From contig CABVRZ010000010.1 in NCBI GenBank assembly GCA_902500775.1, positions 46,054 to 110,053 on the forward strand: a stretch of 64,000 bases of DNA. The letters are read 5' to 3'. Source of the DNA: an uncultured Nitrospira sp. Its GTDB lineage: Bacteria; Nitrospirota; Nitrospiria; Nitrospirales; Nitrospiraceae. Under the pieces are notes generated by a model, which saw only the letters and a list, made by a program, of their open reading frames with translations, had not been told where the DNA came from and did not search any database. The translations under genes and the position numbers were made by a program. Shown here in pieces: positions 35,699 through 45,442 of the stretch (position 1 is its first letter; every line of letters starts with the position of its first letter).

Positions 35699-36598
35699 CT
35701 AACGCGCTCCTTTCTGTGGTGTCATAGCACGGTCGATGAGCACCGAAAGCTTCTTCCGCACTGTGGCCGGTATTCGCTTCGGTGCCGTCAAAATCGCATG
35801 GTCCAGTGCCCGATGGCAGGCACATTCGATTGGATTCACAAACGATGGCATCACCGTACGGAGAATCTGCTTCGCCAGCGCAACATTGCGGTGGAGGGTG
35901 TCCAGTACGGCCTCCACGGTGACCGCCTCTTCCGTCTCATGCCAACAGTCATAGTCGGTGACCAGAGCCAATGTCGCATAACATAACTCCGCCTCACGAG
36001 CCAGCTTGGCTTCCGGCATATTGGTCATCCCAATCACATCGACCCCCCACTGCCGATAGAGTCGTGATTCCGCCTTTGTCGAAAACTGCGGTCCCTCCAT
36101 ACAGATATAGGTGCCACGAGGATGCAGCGTGGCCCCGACTCGCTCCCCAGCTGAACGCAACGCATGGCACAGCTCCGCACAAATCGGTTCACCGAATGCA
36201 ACATGCGCAACAATCCCCTTTTCAAAGAAGGTCGAAATACGGCGCTTAGTGAGGTCGATGAATTGATCGGGCACGACCACATCACCGGGATGGATCGATT
36301 CTTTCATGCTACCGACCGCACTGACCGAAATCACATGTGACACACCGACGGACTTCAGTGCAAAAATGTTGGCGCGATAATTGATGTCACTTGGATTTAA
36401 CAGATGCCCCTGTCCATGACGAGACAGAAACGCCACACGAATCCCCTCAAGCATGCCTACCCGAATCGCATCGGACGGAGCCCCGAATGGCGTCCGCACT
36501 CTGATGGATCGAGCACCCGTGAGTCCTTCGATCTCATAGAGACCACTTCCTCCGATGACCCCGACCATCACCCGTTCATTACGTTGTTTTCTCGGCAT
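35699..36598 (-). CDS. mtnP: S-methyl-5'-thioadenosine phosphorylase
   Basis: 299 residues. MVGVIGGSGLYEIEGL, the loop LSRHGQGHLLNPSDINYRANI, SAVGSMKESIHPGDVVVPDQFID, GTYICMEGPQFSTKAESRLY and VIGMTNMPEAKLAREAELCY are all characteristic of MtnP/PNP family 2. The enzyme splits methylthioadenosine, the by-product of polyamine synthesis, into adenine and methylthioribose-1-phosphate. The start at 36598 follows GAGGG; a GTG further upstream is less likely. It lies between miaA and the PfkB kinase gene. Confidence 0.92.
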   Translation of the reverse strand: MPRKQRNERVMVGVIGGSGLYEIEGLTGARSIRVRTPFGAPSDAIRVGMLEGIRVAFLSRHGQGHLLNPSDINYRANIFALKSVGVSHVISVSAVGSMKESIHPGDVVVPDQFIDLTKRRISTFFEKGIVAHVAFGEPICAELCHALRSAGERVGATLHPRGTYICMEGPQFSTKAESRLYRQWGVDVIGMTNMPEAKLAREAELCYATLALVTDYDCWHETEEAVTVEAVLDTLHRNVALAKQILRTVMPSFVNPIECACHRALDHAILTAPKRIPATVRKKLSVLIDRAMTPQKGAR

Positions 36599-36636
36599 CC
36601 CACACCCTCTTCTCACTGCACCCGCACCATTGCAGG

Positions 36637-37617
36637 CTATTGTTGTGACTCATGACCTTTCAGAAATTCTTTAATGCGTGTGATGACTCGGCTTCCCACC
36701 TGTTCAAGTGGTTCACCTTCATCGATGCAGAACCACTCGACACCAGGCTCCTTTCGAAACCATGTCATCTGCCGCTTCGCAAAGCGTCTCGTGTCGCGCT
36801 TGAACTGACGCACCATTTCCGCCTCATCACATTCGTTGGCCAAATAGGCAGCGATGTGCCGGTACCCAAGACCTTTCATCGCCCCAAGCTCACGACTGTA
36901 TCCACGATCAAGCAGCGCCCGCGTCTCTTCTACCATTCCATGAGCCAGCTGCCAATCGATTCGTTCATCGATTCTTCGATAGAGCAGTTCCTTGGACCGC
37001 TGAAGTCCGATCAACAGCGATGAAAAGGAGGCTTCTTGAAACTGATGTTCCGCTTGCATCTCGGACATCAAGCGCCCCGACAACCGATACACCTCCAACG
37101 CCCGCATCACCTTCGACTCATCGTTCGGATGCAACCGCGCCGCCGTAACCGGGTCTACACGCATCAGCTCAGCATAGAGGCCATCTCGCCCCCCCTGCTC
37201 TCTCAACACCTTGAGATCCGCCCTCACCTTGGGATCACCCTGCGGCGCAGGGCAGAGGCCTCTCACTAACGTTCTGATGTAGAGGCCAGTCCCCCCCACA
37301 ACGAAGGGCAGCCGATGAGCTTCGTATAGTCGTTCGATATGCGCGAGTGCAGCACGTCGATACCACCCGGTGTTGAACGCGTCATCCGGGTTCACCAGAT
37401 CCAGCAGCTGATGCGGCACAACCTGCCGTTCCTCGGCAGTTGGCTTATCCGTTCCAATGTCCATTCCGCGATACACCTGACGCGAATCCGCCGTCAGAAT
37501 CTCGGTATCAAAATGCTTGGCCACTTGGATCGCGACTCGACTTTTTCCGACGGCGGTTGGCCCCAGTAGGACGATCAAGGGCCGATGGCGATGTGCCAGC
37601 TGCACATGCATGGTCAT
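36637..37617 (-). CDS. miaA: tRNA dimethylallyltransferase MiaA
   Basis: 326 residues. P-loop LLGPTAVGKSRVA near residue 17, then LTADSRQVYRGMDIGTDKP, PHQLLDLVNPDDAFN and FVVGGTGLYIRTLVRGL. GLGYRHIAAYL and RDTRRFAKRQMTWFRK close the protein. MiaA adds the dimethylallyl group to A37 of tRNAs reading codons that start with U. It follows mutL by 67 bases, an order seen in many bacteria (mutL–miaA). Confidence 0.95.
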   Translation of the reverse strand: MTMHVQLAHRHRPLIVLLGPTAVGKSRVAIQVAKHFDTEILTADSRQVYRGMDIGTDKPTAEERQVVPHQLLDLVNPDDAFNTGWYRRAALAHIERLYEAHRLPFVVGGTGLYIRTLVRGLCPAPQGDPKVRADLKVLREQGGRDGLYAELMRVDPVTAARLHPNDESKVMRALEVYRLSGRLMSEMQAEHQFQEASFSSLLIGLQRSKELLYRRIDERIDWQLAHGMVEETRALLDRGYSRELGAMKGLGYRHIAAYLANECDEAEMVRQFKRDTRRFAKRQMTWFRKEPGVEWFCIDEGEPLEQVGSRVITRIKEFLKGHESQQ

Positions 37618-37684
37618 GTCACGGTCGACGAAGAGAGAACATCAGAGATCCACCGGACGTGGGATACGCTTCATCCCGTCTGCC

Positions 37685-39463
37685 TTACCAACCGACCCGT
37701 CCGAACATTTTTTCAAGATCATCGGTGCTCAATCGAAAGGAGGTGCGTCTGCCATGGGGGCACGTGGTGATCTCTCCCTCCGACCGCCACTCCTCAACCA
37801 AACGCTTGATTTCGTCTAGTTTCATGGAGCGCCCAGCTCGGACGGCACCGTGGCAGGCTAACGATGCCAGCACCGACCGCACTCGTGTCTCAAAGGCGGG
37901 AACTCGCTCCCATTGAATCAAGTCCTCCAGAAGGTCTTCCAAGAACATCTTCGGATCAACTGGACCCAGTCCGACCGGTGTCGATCGGAGCAAGACGGTT
38001 GTCACGCCAAACGGCTCAATCTCCAATCCCAACTTCTCGAGATCCTCCTGATGGCGCCGGATCAGGGCTGCATGGTCCGGCGTAAGATCCAGCGATTCTG
38101 GTAGGAGCAGCGGTTGGGCCTGGAGGCTGTGGCTCGTCCACCCCCGATAGAGTCGCTCAAATAACACCCGCTCATGGGCTGTATGTTGATCAACCACCAC
38201 CAAATTTCCTCCAACCTGTGTGACGAGGAACGTCCGGTTGATCTGTCCCAACGCCACCACTTCCGTGGAAGGCACGCGCACATAGGCCTCCGCGGCTTCA
38301 CTCACAAACACGAGCTGCCTCTCGGAACTTACCGGTGGCGAGGATATCGCCTCGGGTGAATCAGTCGCACCCCTGCCCGCAGTCTCTGTCCACGAGACAG
38401 CAATCTGTGGGCTAATCCGGTCTGATCTCTCCGTATCGCCAGCCCCCTGTACCTCCCCTGCGCCGCTCAACCGTTGGCGAACCGCCCGTCGGACAAGCTG
38501 ATGAATACATTCATTATCAGAAAAACGTACTTCCCGTTTCGTCGGATGGACGTTGACATCCACACGCTCCGGATCGAGCTCCAGAAACAAGACGAATCGT
38601 GGGTGACATCCTCGCGGTAGGAATGAACCATATCCTTCTCCAACAGCATGGGACACTGTCAGGTTCCGGACAGGTCGACGATTCACAAACACTTCTTGCG
38701 GGATCCGCGAAGGCTTGGCATGGACCGCATCAACAATATACCCGGTAAGGTTGGCCCCCGGTTGCTCGCTGTTGAGTGGAAGACCGTGATCAAGAAATGC
38801 ACGTGGATAGACTTGGGCGATCCGCTCCCGCTCTGATCGCACCGTTGGATAGTTCAGCAGTTCCTGAGCATTCAGGGAGAAACGAAAGTGGATAGTCGGC
38901 CATGCCAGCGCGGCCTGTTGCACCGCGCGGATGATATGCGTGCACTCCGTTGGAGCCGACTTCAAAAATTTTTTTCGGGCTGGCTGCTGCGCGAACAGCC
39001 CCATCACCTCGATCCTGGTCCCATGGACCGGAGGAGCGTCGGTTATGCTCCCAACAAGCCCCCTCACAACTTCCAACTTCGTGCCCACCTCGTCAGCACT
39101 TGTCGCGGTCAGCAACCGGACATGCGCCACAGCGGCAATGCTTGCCAACGCTTCCCCCCGAAACCCCATGGTTCGAATGGACCAGAGGTCCATATCGGAC
39201 CGCATTTTACTCGTGGCGTGGCGCTGGAATGCACAGATCGCGTCCGGACGACTCATCCCCTCCCCATCATCAGTCACTCGAATCAGGGAAAGCCCTCCAT
39301 CCTTCACCTCGATTGAGATGGAACGACTCCCGGCGTCAATGCTGTTTTCAAGAAGTTCTTTCACAACCGCAGCGGGACGTTCAACAACCTCCCCGGCCGC
39401 AATGCGACCTATCACGTCATCTGGCAAAACACGAATCTTGGTACCGCCGTCCGTCTTCAGCAC
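37685..39463 (-). CDS. mutL: DNA mismatch repair protein MutL
   Basis: About 592 residues. ATPase motifs: IGRIAAGEVVERPAAVVKEL, ENSIDAGS, DDGEGM, GFRGEALASIAAVAHV. The C-terminal domain has DQHTAHERVLFERL, close to the DQHAxxExxxxE endonuclease motif (Ala replaced by Thr), then ACHGAVRAGRSMK and CPHGRRTSF. That makes it a probable nicking MutL. The frame is open to 39592, but I take the GTG at 39463: GGAG lies 9 bases upstream and the family starts there. This also removes an overlap with the CpoB-like gene. MutS is not in the window. Confidence 0.93.
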   Translation of the reverse strand: MLKTDGGTKIRVLPDDVIGRIAAGEVVERPAAVVKELLENSIDAGSRSISIEVKDGGLSLIRVTDDGEGMSRPDAICAFQRHATSKMRSDMDLWSIRTMGFRGEALASIAAVAHVRLLTATSADEVGTKLEVVRGLVGSITDAPPVHGTRIEVMGLFAQQPARKKFLKSAPTECTHIIRAVQQAALAWPTIHFRFSLNAQELLNYPTVRSERERIAQVYPRAFLDHGLPLNSEQPGANLTGYIVDAVHAKPSRIPQEVFVNRRPVRNLTVSHAVGEGYGSFLPRGCHPRFVLFLELDPERVDVNVHPTKREVRFSDNECIHQLVRRAVRQRLSGAGEVQGAGDTERSDRISPQIAVSWTETAGRGATDSPEAISSPPVSSERQLVFVSEAAEAYVRVPSTEVVALGQINRTFLVTQVGGNLVVVDQHTAHERVLFERLYRGWTSHSLQAQPLLLPESLDLTPDHAALIRRHQEDLEKLGLEIEPFGVTTVLLRSTPVGLGPVDPKMFLEDLLEDLIQWERVPAFETRVRSVLASLACHGAVRAGRSMKLDEIKRLVEEWRSEGEITTCPHGRRTSFRLSTDDLEKMFGRVGW

Positions 39464-39527
39464 GGCACCATGCTCCGCACACACACAGGGAATAGGAAAC
39501 AGGCAGGACGTCGAACGGCAAGGATGC

Positions 39528-40298
39528 TCATCGGAGCTCGGCCAACTTGTGCTTAGCCAACTTGGACTCATCCGACGATGGGAATTCCTCAAGCACCCGT
39601 TTCAGACTCTTTTTCGATCTGGCCAGATCACCGGTCTCAGCTGTTGCGAGCCCAAGCTTGTAAAGCGCCGCTGGCATTTTTTCATTCCCAGGATACTCCG
39701 CGACAAGATAATCAAAGGTCTGGATGGCCCGGCCATAATCTTTCAGGTTGTAAAATGATTCCCCCAACCAGTACTGGGCGTTCGGGGCCAGCGATGTCCC
39801 CGGAAAGTCTTTGATGAACCGTTGGAATCCGGCGACGGATAGCTCATATTTTCCGCTGAGATAGTCATTGTAGGCCAGATTGAATGCCGATGTTGGTGTG
39901 ATGCCTGATGCCGTCACCACGGTCTCCATCGGAGGTGTCGTCTTCACCGCTTTCGCAGCCCGCATGTCGGGCGAGGAATCGCTTTTGGCCGATGACTGAC
40001 TTACTGATTCTTCCAATTTCGCGAACCGGCTCTCCAGTCTTTGAAAACGGGTGGTCAGGTCATCAAATCGTGACTTCGTCACGTCCGGTTCCTTGCTATC
40101 CTTACTGCGCTCAATCGCTTCCAAGCGACGAACCACGGCGTCTACCCGTTGATGGTCTTGATCCTGCGTTTTGGAGATGGTTGAGAGTTGATCACGGATT
40201 TGCATAAAATCCGCGTGCTTCGCACATCCGGAAAGAACCAACAGCCATCCCAACCATCCTGCTACGATCGCTGCAGACATGACGGTATTGGCTCGCAT
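39528..40298 (-). CDS. cpoB: CpoB/YbgF-like Tol-Pal lipoprotein (copy 2)
   Basis: 256 residues. Lipobox LVLSGC at about residue 25. A short coiled coil (residues about 35–100) precedes a C-terminal TPR domain that starts at AFNLAYNDYLSGKYELSVAGF and continues with PNAQYWLGESFYNLKDYGRA. CpoB coordinates peptidoglycan synthesis with Tol-driven outer-membrane constriction. It follows the longer paralogue at 40302–41693 by 3 bases and precedes mutL. Confidence 0.88.
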   Translation of the reverse strand: MRANTVMSAAIVAGWLGWLLVLSGCAKHADFMQIRDQLSTISKTQDQDHQRVDAVVRRLEAIERSKDSKEPDVTKSRFDDLTTRFQRLESRFAKLEESVSQSSAKSDSSPDMRAAKAVKTTPPMETVVTASGITPTSAFNLAYNDYLSGKYELSVAGFQRFIKDFPGTSLAPNAQYWLGESFYNLKDYGRAIQTFDYLVAEYPGNEKMPAALYKLGLATAETGDLARSKKSLKRVLEEFPSSDESKLAKHKLAELR

Positions 40299-40301
40299 GC
40301 G

Positions 40302-41693
40302 TTATCGTCCCTCCTTGAGTTGAGCCAACTTATCGACCGCTTTCCCTGCCTCGACACTTTTGGGGTAGAGCGTGACAATCTGTTTAAAGGCCGATGAGGC
40401 TCGCTTCTTATCCTTCATGGCCAAATACGCATACCCTTTTTTAAGGATGGCCGACGGCACCTTTTCACTACTCGGATAGTCGACCTCCACTTTATCGTAC
40501 GCATCAATCGCTTTCTGAAAGTCTTTCTTGCCAAAATAGGACTCCCCCAACCAAAACCGTGCGTTCGGCGCAAGGTTCGAATTGGGGAATTCGTCCAGAA
40601 ATCCAAAAAATCCTTGCCTGGCCCCTTCAAAATCCCCGTCCCGAAACAGAGCTAGCAGCCGTTCATAGCGAACCCGATCTGGGGAGTCAGCCGTCAGCTG
40701 GACGGAATCCGCCTTAGGCGGTTCCTGCGGAGGAACGATCGTCGTCGCACCGCCGGATGTGTCTTGTCCGGCAGAAGAGATTTTCGAGGCATCCCCTCCT
40801 TCCAACGCAGGCTCATTCGAAGCCGATGCCGAATGCGGGGGGGATTTGAGAACCTGTGGCAGTGACACCGGCTTATGGGACACTTGCTCAATCGTCTTTA
40901 CCAGAGCATCAATGCGACCGTCTTGCTCATCAAGGCGAGCTGTGACTTTTCTCCCGACGGATTCCAGCACCTTCGTGATAGAGACGACACTCCGATTCAC
41001 CTCATCCGCATGAGTCGCCGCAGCTTTTGAGTCCGCGTCGATCTTGGTCGCAAGGTTCTTCGAGAGATGCTCTCCTTCACCGACGCGATCATTCAGGCCG
41101 GTCAGCGCTTCGCGAAACCCTGTCATGGCCTGATTAAACTGCGCAAACTTCTGAGAGATCTGCTCGATCCTGGTTTGGTGATCCGTCAACTCTTTTTGGT
41201 GTCCATCCAGCTTTGCTTCGACGCGTTTGGCCAAGCCTTCATTCGCGCGCTGCACAACGTCGATGACTTCTTTCTTGAGCGCTTCCATCGCCTTCGACAA
41301 ATCATCCAGCCGTGCGGATACTTTCGCATCCTGAGTCTCAAAGCTCTTCTGCATCCACAAATAGCGGGTACTGCCATCGGTTTCTAACTTGGCCGCCAAC
41401 TGCTCCAGTTTCTTCGTCTGCTGCTCTGCCTGCGCCGACCGGTATTTGAGATCCTCTTGCCGGGCCTGAAGATCCTTGGTCAGATGCAGCGCCTTTTCCA
41501 GTTCTCCTCGCAACTGAGGTATTTCATATTCGCGCAGTGTCGTAATTTCTTGGTTCTGCTTGGCGCTGGTTTGCTTAAAATCCTTTTCCGTTTTTTTGAG
41601 GTCGGATTGCTGTGCCATGCAGCCGGGCAAAAAGAACCCCCCTACGGCAAGACCGAGAAGGACCCCATGCGCAGGTCGCAGTTGAGACTTCAT
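40302..41693 (-). CDS. Long CpoB/YbgF-like Tol-Pal protein (copy 1)
   Basis: 463 residues. A lipobox-like FFLPGC at about residue 25. Residues about 30–280 form a long coiled coil (LKKTEKDFKQTSAKQNQEITTLRE and on). A Pro/Ser-rich linker leads to a C-terminal TPR domain (RYERLLALFRDGDFEGARQGF, NARFWLGESYFGKKDFQKAIDAYDKV) matching the domain of the neighbour at 39528–40298. It is nearly twice the usual length of CpoB because of the coiled coil, which could span the periplasm. The two genes probably arose by duplication. Confidence 0.82.
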   Translation of the reverse strand: MKSQLRPAHGVLLGLAVGGFFLPGCMAQQSDLKKTEKDFKQTSAKQNQEITTLREYEIPQLRGELEKALHLTKDLQARQEDLKYRSAQAEQQTKKLEQLAAKLETDGSTRYLWMQKSFETQDAKVSARLDDLSKAMEALKKEVIDVVQRANEGLAKRVEAKLDGHQKELTDHQTRIEQISQKFAQFNQAMTGFREALTGLNDRVGEGEHLSKNLATKIDADSKAAATHADEVNRSVVSITKVLESVGRKVTARLDEQDGRIDALVKTIEQVSHKPVSLPQVLKSPPHSASASNEPALEGGDASKISSAGQDTSGGATTIVPPQEPPKADSVQLTADSPDRVRYERLLALFRDGDFEGARQGFFGFLDEFPNSNLAPNARFWLGESYFGKKDFQKAIDAYDKVEVDYPSSEKVPSAILKKGYAYLAMKDKKRASSAFKQIVTLYPKSVEAGKAVDKLAQLKEGR

Positions 41694-41760
41694 ATCCTAC
41701 ACTCCAGTGATCGGACTCCTACGAGGAAGGTACCCGCGAACAATCTGCATGTTCTACACA

Positions 41761-42462
41761 CTATTTCCCCACCTTGAGCACGAGATGCCCCCGACGATTC
41801 ATCGAGTAGCACTGCTCAGTATGTTCGGTGCAAAACGGCCGTTCTTTTCCGTACGAGACGATCGAGAGGTGCTGCGGAGCCACCCCCAGCTCAACGAGGT
41901 AATTTCGAACGGCTTTTGCTCGCTTCTCGCCCAGCACCAGGTTATAGGCCGAGGTCCCTCGCTCGTCGCAATGCCCTTCGACCTTCAGTTGAGTTTGTGA
42001 ATTGGACTTGATCCACTCGGCATCGCTGGTAAGCACATGACGCCCCTCATCCGTAAGAGAAAAACTATCATAGCCAAAAAACACATCCCGCAAACCGGCC
42101 GCAACCGATGCCGTCTGCTCCGCACGTATCTCAGCCAGCTGCCGCGCAGCAGCTCCGGAATCAGACCTCGCCATCAGCTGATTCCCATTCGCGCTCCCCG
42201 TTCCGTTTCCGCTCTGAGCATTGCCGAGTCGCTCTTCTGACGGGTTGCGGTCAAACCCATGGAGACCGCTCGGATCATCTTTCCCGGACAGCGACGTATC
42301 GGGAAAACTTTGACTGACCCCACCTTTCCCGCCTCGTGCCATCTCATCCTGTAACGCGCGAGTATCGCCTCCAGACTGTACGGCCTTCTTCGAACACGCC
42401 GGGCTCATCAGGAGGAGCACACCAAGAATTATGGGGAGGGGGATGATGGCTAACGTTTTCAT
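41761..42462 (-). CDS. pal: Peptidoglycan-associated lipoprotein Pal
   Basis: 233 residues. The signal ends in MSPAC (lipobox). A low-complexity Gly/Ser/Asn linker lies at about 30–105. The C-terminal OmpA-like domain has VFFGYDSFSLTDEGRHVL, VEGHCDERGTSAYNLVLGEKRA and a closing NRRGHLVLKV; the Asp and Arg that hold diaminopimelate are present. It anchors the outer membrane to peptidoglycan and binds TolB. It follows tolB by 80 bases. Confidence 0.93.
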   Translation of the reverse strand: MKTLAIIPLPIILGVLLLMSPACSKKAVQSGGDTRALQDEMARGGKGGVSQSFPDTSLSGKDDPSGLHGFDRNPSEERLGNAQSGNGTGSANGNQLMARSDSGAAARQLAEIRAEQTASVAAGLRDVFFGYDSFSLTDEGRHVLTSDAEWIKSNSQTQLKVEGHCDERGTSAYNLVLGEKRAKAVRNYLVELGVAPQHLSIVSYGKERPFCTEHTEQCYSMNRRGHLVLKVGK

Positions 42463-42542
42463 TGGATCAATTCCCTTTTCATCAGGTGTTCTCTGTTGTC
42501 ATACCGTGCAGGATGATTCTCGTCAATGGCTTACACAAAAAA

Positions 42543-43883
42543 TCACGAAGCTGGAGACCATGCCGGGGCGCTATTGTGAGTTCCCGTGAAGGTAATGCGT
42601 TCCAAGTCCTTCCCATCCACGTTGATCATGTAGATGTGACTCTTCCCGTCAGCCGTTGAACTGAACACGATGTGACGCCCATCCGGAGACCACGACGGGG
42701 AATCATCCACGCCTGGCCCGGTCGTGAGCTGCACACGCTTCTGCCCATCGGGGGTCACCAAACAGAGCTTGTACTCTTTCTTTGGAGTCCGACAGACGTA
42801 CGCGATCCAATTTCCCCGAGGAGACCAGGCAGGTGCGGCATTATAATCTCCCTCAAAGGTCAATCGGCGCACATTGGATCCATCTGCGCTGATGAGGAAG
42901 ACTTGTGGTCCCCCACTTCGATCTGAGGTAAATGCCAACTCGCGACCGGACGGCGACCACGAAGGGGAGAGATCCCCGCCAGGATTCGTCGTCAACCGTT
43001 GCACGGCCTTGGTGTGGGTGTCCATGCGATAGAGTTCCGCGTTCCCCTCATGACTCGATGAATACGCAAGAAAATTTCCGTCCGGGGAAAGCGACGGAGT
43101 GATGTTCAGTCCACCCTGTGAGATAAGGGTCCAGCGTTTTCCGGTGGCGAGTTCGAGCAGATCGATATCCTGAGCATTCCGATTGCGGTACGTGGTAAAG
43201 ACTAAAAAGCGGCGATCAGGAGACCAGCGCGGCATCAAATTCAAAAATCCGTCCGCCGTCAGCTGTCGCGGGTCATAGCCGTCGTAGTCCATGAGAAACA
43301 ACTCACGTGCCGAACCGAGTTCCGACACATAGGCGATTTTTGTCCGAGCGATCCCCGGTTCTCCGATATAGCGGAACACTAACTCATCCGCAAATCGATG
43401 GGCCATCAGCCGGACCACCGAGGTTGAGCCCACGTAGCGTTTTCCACCGACCACCTCGTTATTCCCAGCATCATAGACGTAGCCATCCATATTCACATCG
43501 GCATCTTTGTTCCCGTTCTTGATACCGGCTCGTCCCCACACGACAACTGACACGCCATTCTGAACCGCATGCTTGAAGGACGGATCCGGTTCAGCCCCGA
43601 GCTGCCCACCTTTAATTCCAAGACCATTGACATCGACGAGGGCGAACACCAAGGAGCGACGTACATCCGCCTTGAGCACTTCCTCGATACGACTGCCAAG
43701 CTTTACACGCCCTTCCGGCGACTCCGTCCCGCCCAAATTCTCGATCCCAGCGATCGCTAGTGGAATCTTTTGAAAATCCGGCCTCGTCGCTTCGAGAAAG
43801 ACATCGGCAGCACCGGATTCGATGATCCACACCAGACCGACTATGGCACAGAAACCAGCAAGCACGAGCGTTCTCAATGTCAT
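42543..43883 (-). CDS. tolB: Tol-Pal periplasmic protein TolB
   Basis: 446 residues. Signal sequence at the N-terminus. The N-terminal domain (FQKIPLAIAGIENLGG, VWGRAGIKNGNKDADVNMDGYVYD) is followed by a six-bladed propeller of WSP-type repeats (LMPRWSPDRRFLVFTTYRNRN, LSPSWSPSGRELAFTSDRSGG, APAWSPRGNWIAYVCR, DSPSWSPDGRHIVFSS). TolB connects Pal with TolA. It starts 3 bases after the tolA stop, so the genes are transcribed together. Confidence 0.94.
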   Translation of the reverse strand: MTLRTLVLAGFCAIVGLVWIIESGAADVFLEATRPDFQKIPLAIAGIENLGGTESPEGRVKLGSRIEEVLKADVRRSLVFALVDVNGLGIKGGQLGAEPDPSFKHAVQNGVSVVVWGRAGIKNGNKDADVNMDGYVYDAGNNEVVGGKRYVGSTSVVRLMAHRFADELVFRYIGEPGIARTKIAYVSELGSARELFLMDYDGYDPRQLTADGFLNLMPRWSPDRRFLVFTTYRNRNAQDIDLLELATGKRWTLISQGGLNITPSLSPDGNFLAYSSSHEGNAELYRMDTHTKAVQRLTTNPGGDLSPSWSPSGRELAFTSDRSGGPQVFLISADGSNVRRLTFEGDYNAAPAWSPRGNWIAYVCRTPKKEYKLCLVTPDGQKRVQLTTGPGVDDSPSWSPDGRHIVFSSTADGKSHIYMINVDGKDLERITFTGTHNSAPAWSPAS

Positions 43884-43886
43884 AAT

Positions 43887-44981
43887 TTATCCTTGGGGCT
43901 CACCAACAGTAAAAGTGAAGTGGGCATCAAAGTACGAATCGGAAATTTCGGCCGGGAAAGCCGGCAATGGGTTGGCGCTCAGCACTGCCCGTTTCCCCGC
44001 CAAATCATAGTACTCATTCCCGGAGGATTGTTCGATGGAGACACCTGTGACTTTCCCATCCCGATGAAGTCTGAATTGGACGATGACCATATACACCTGG
44101 TTGGTCAAGTCCAGCGGCGGGGCACTCCAACTATTGCTGATACGCTGTCGGACCAAGGCTAGATAGGCATTCGAGCCTGGTGCCATCCCGGGAACCTTCA
44201 GCGTCGTATCGACGGCCTTGACACTTGGTACTTTCGCCTCGACTTGGGGAGCCGGCTGGGGTGCAGGCCTTGCCGGAACATCGACCGAAGCCGTGGCTTT
44301 GGGCACTTCCAGTCTGTTGATCTTCTTGAACTCTTCATCCAAGTCTTTCGCAAGATCTTCCGTCAGGGACGACGACGATTTCTGGGCCACGGGCTTCCCC
44401 GTAAGATCTTTCGTATCCGACGCGACCGGCACATCGGGCAGCTTCATAGCCGATGTCGTCCTGGGCTTCTCCTCAGGACTGATATCTCCGCGCTTCGGAG
44501 CATCCGGCGGTAACTCGATGCCCTTCATGATCTCGCTCATCACATCATTGGATGATTTCGCCCGATTGACGGGAGGAGAAACTGGCGGGGGAGAAACAGA
44601 CGGAGGCAGCACAGGTGCTTGCTTTGGAACGGGAACTGCCTTGGGTGGCGCAATCGTGGTGGTACGCTCAATCGGTTTGGGCGAGTCGATTGATTTATTC
44701 TGCGGTATCGGCTTAGGACGTTCTACTTCTTTCTCTTTCGGAATCGGTTGGCTCTTTTGCGGTTCAAGCGTCTTCACTTGAGGAGCCGGGAGACTGGCCA
44801 GCGAAATTTCGATGGACGCGAGCGGCCGTTCCCCGTGACGCGGCAAGCGAATCCAGGTCACGAGCGCCAAGATGCCCACATGCAACACAAGGGACACGAG
44901 CAGGGCACGACCCAAGCGGCGAGCCAACTTCGCCTGCCACTCATCATCCGATAGCATACCGGCTGATGTCCAAGCCTGCAC
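43887..44981 (-). CDS. tolA: TolA-like envelope-spanning protein with TonB C-terminal fold
   Basis: 364 residues. One N-terminal membrane segment (ALLVSLVLHVGILALVTWI). Residues about 60–250 are rich in Pro, Lys and Ser and should extend through the periplasm. The C-terminal 100 residues match a TonB/TolA C-terminal domain: LALVRQRISNSWSAPP, VQFRLHRDGKVTGVSIEQSSGNEYYDLAGKRAV. The middle part is Pro-rich rather than the Ala/Lys helix of E. coli TolA. Position between tolR and tolB supports the tolA name. The start may be the Met at 44957 instead. Confidence 0.87.
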   Translation of the reverse strand: MQAWTSAGMLSDDEWQAKLARRLGRALLVSLVLHVGILALVTWIRLPRHGERPLASIEISLASLPAPQVKTLEPQKSQPIPKEKEVERPKPIPQNKSIDSPKPIERTTTIAPPKAVPVPKQAPVLPPSVSPPPVSPPVNRAKSSNDVMSEIMKGIELPPDAPKRGDISPEEKPRTTSAMKLPDVPVASDTKDLTGKPVAQKSSSSLTEDLAKDLDEEFKKINRLEVPKATASVDVPARPAPQPAPQVEAKVPSVKAVDTTLKVPGMAPGSNAYLALVRQRISNSWSAPPLDLTNQVYMVIVQFRLHRDGKVTGVSIEQSSGNEYYDLAGKRAVLSANPLPAFPAEISDSYFDAHFTFTVGEPQG

Positions 44982-44995
44982 CGTGAACCTTAATC

Positions 44996-45442
44996 CTACT
45001 GGTTAGGTAGAGGAGACGTCGCCTCCGTGATCCGTTCGGGGCCGGTCGTGGGATCGGTGACCATGCCGAGCTTCTCAATCCCGGCCTTCTTGACGCCATC
45101 CATGACCTGTACCACGACTCCGTACGGGACATCACGATCGGCACGTAAATACAAAGAGACATCCGCATGCTCTTGCTTTAGGAGTTGCAACTTTCGCTCG
45201 AGTTGCGCGACGCTGACTTGATCCTTATCGAGATACAACCGTTGATCTTTTTCGATTGTCAATACGGCTCGGATTTCCGGCTTGATCGTGTTCGACGCTG
45301 AGGTCGGCAACTTGATGTCCATTCCACGATACAGCATCGGCGCGGTGACCATGAAAATCACCAAGAGCACCAAGACCACGTCCACGAGCGGAATTACATT
45401 GATCTCGGCCAAGAACCGACGCTGCCTCGTCTCAAAAATCAT
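44996..45442 (-). CDS. tolR: TolR (ExbD family) biopolymer transport protein
   Basis: 148 residues with one membrane segment (INVIPLVDVVLVLLVIFMVTAPML) that holds the conserved Asp of the proton path. The periplasmic part (LPTSASNTIKPEIRAVLTIEKDQRLYLDKD) is typical. It forms the TolQ–TolR motor that energises TolA. It overlaps tolQ by 4 bases, and tolA follows after 14 bases. Confidence 0.93.
   Translation of the reverse strand: MIFETRQRRFLAEINVIPLVDVVLVLLVIFMVTAPMLYRGMDIKLPTSASNTIKPEIRAVLTIEKDQRLYLDKDQVSVAQLERKLQLLKQEHADVSLYLRADRDVPYGVVVQVMDGVKKAGIEKLGMVTDPTTGPERITEATSPLPNQ

Noticed and set aside
39464..39592. Longer N-terminus of MutL
   Set aside because: It would add 43 residues unlike the family and overlap the CpoB-like gene; the GTG at 39463 has a ribosome binding site.
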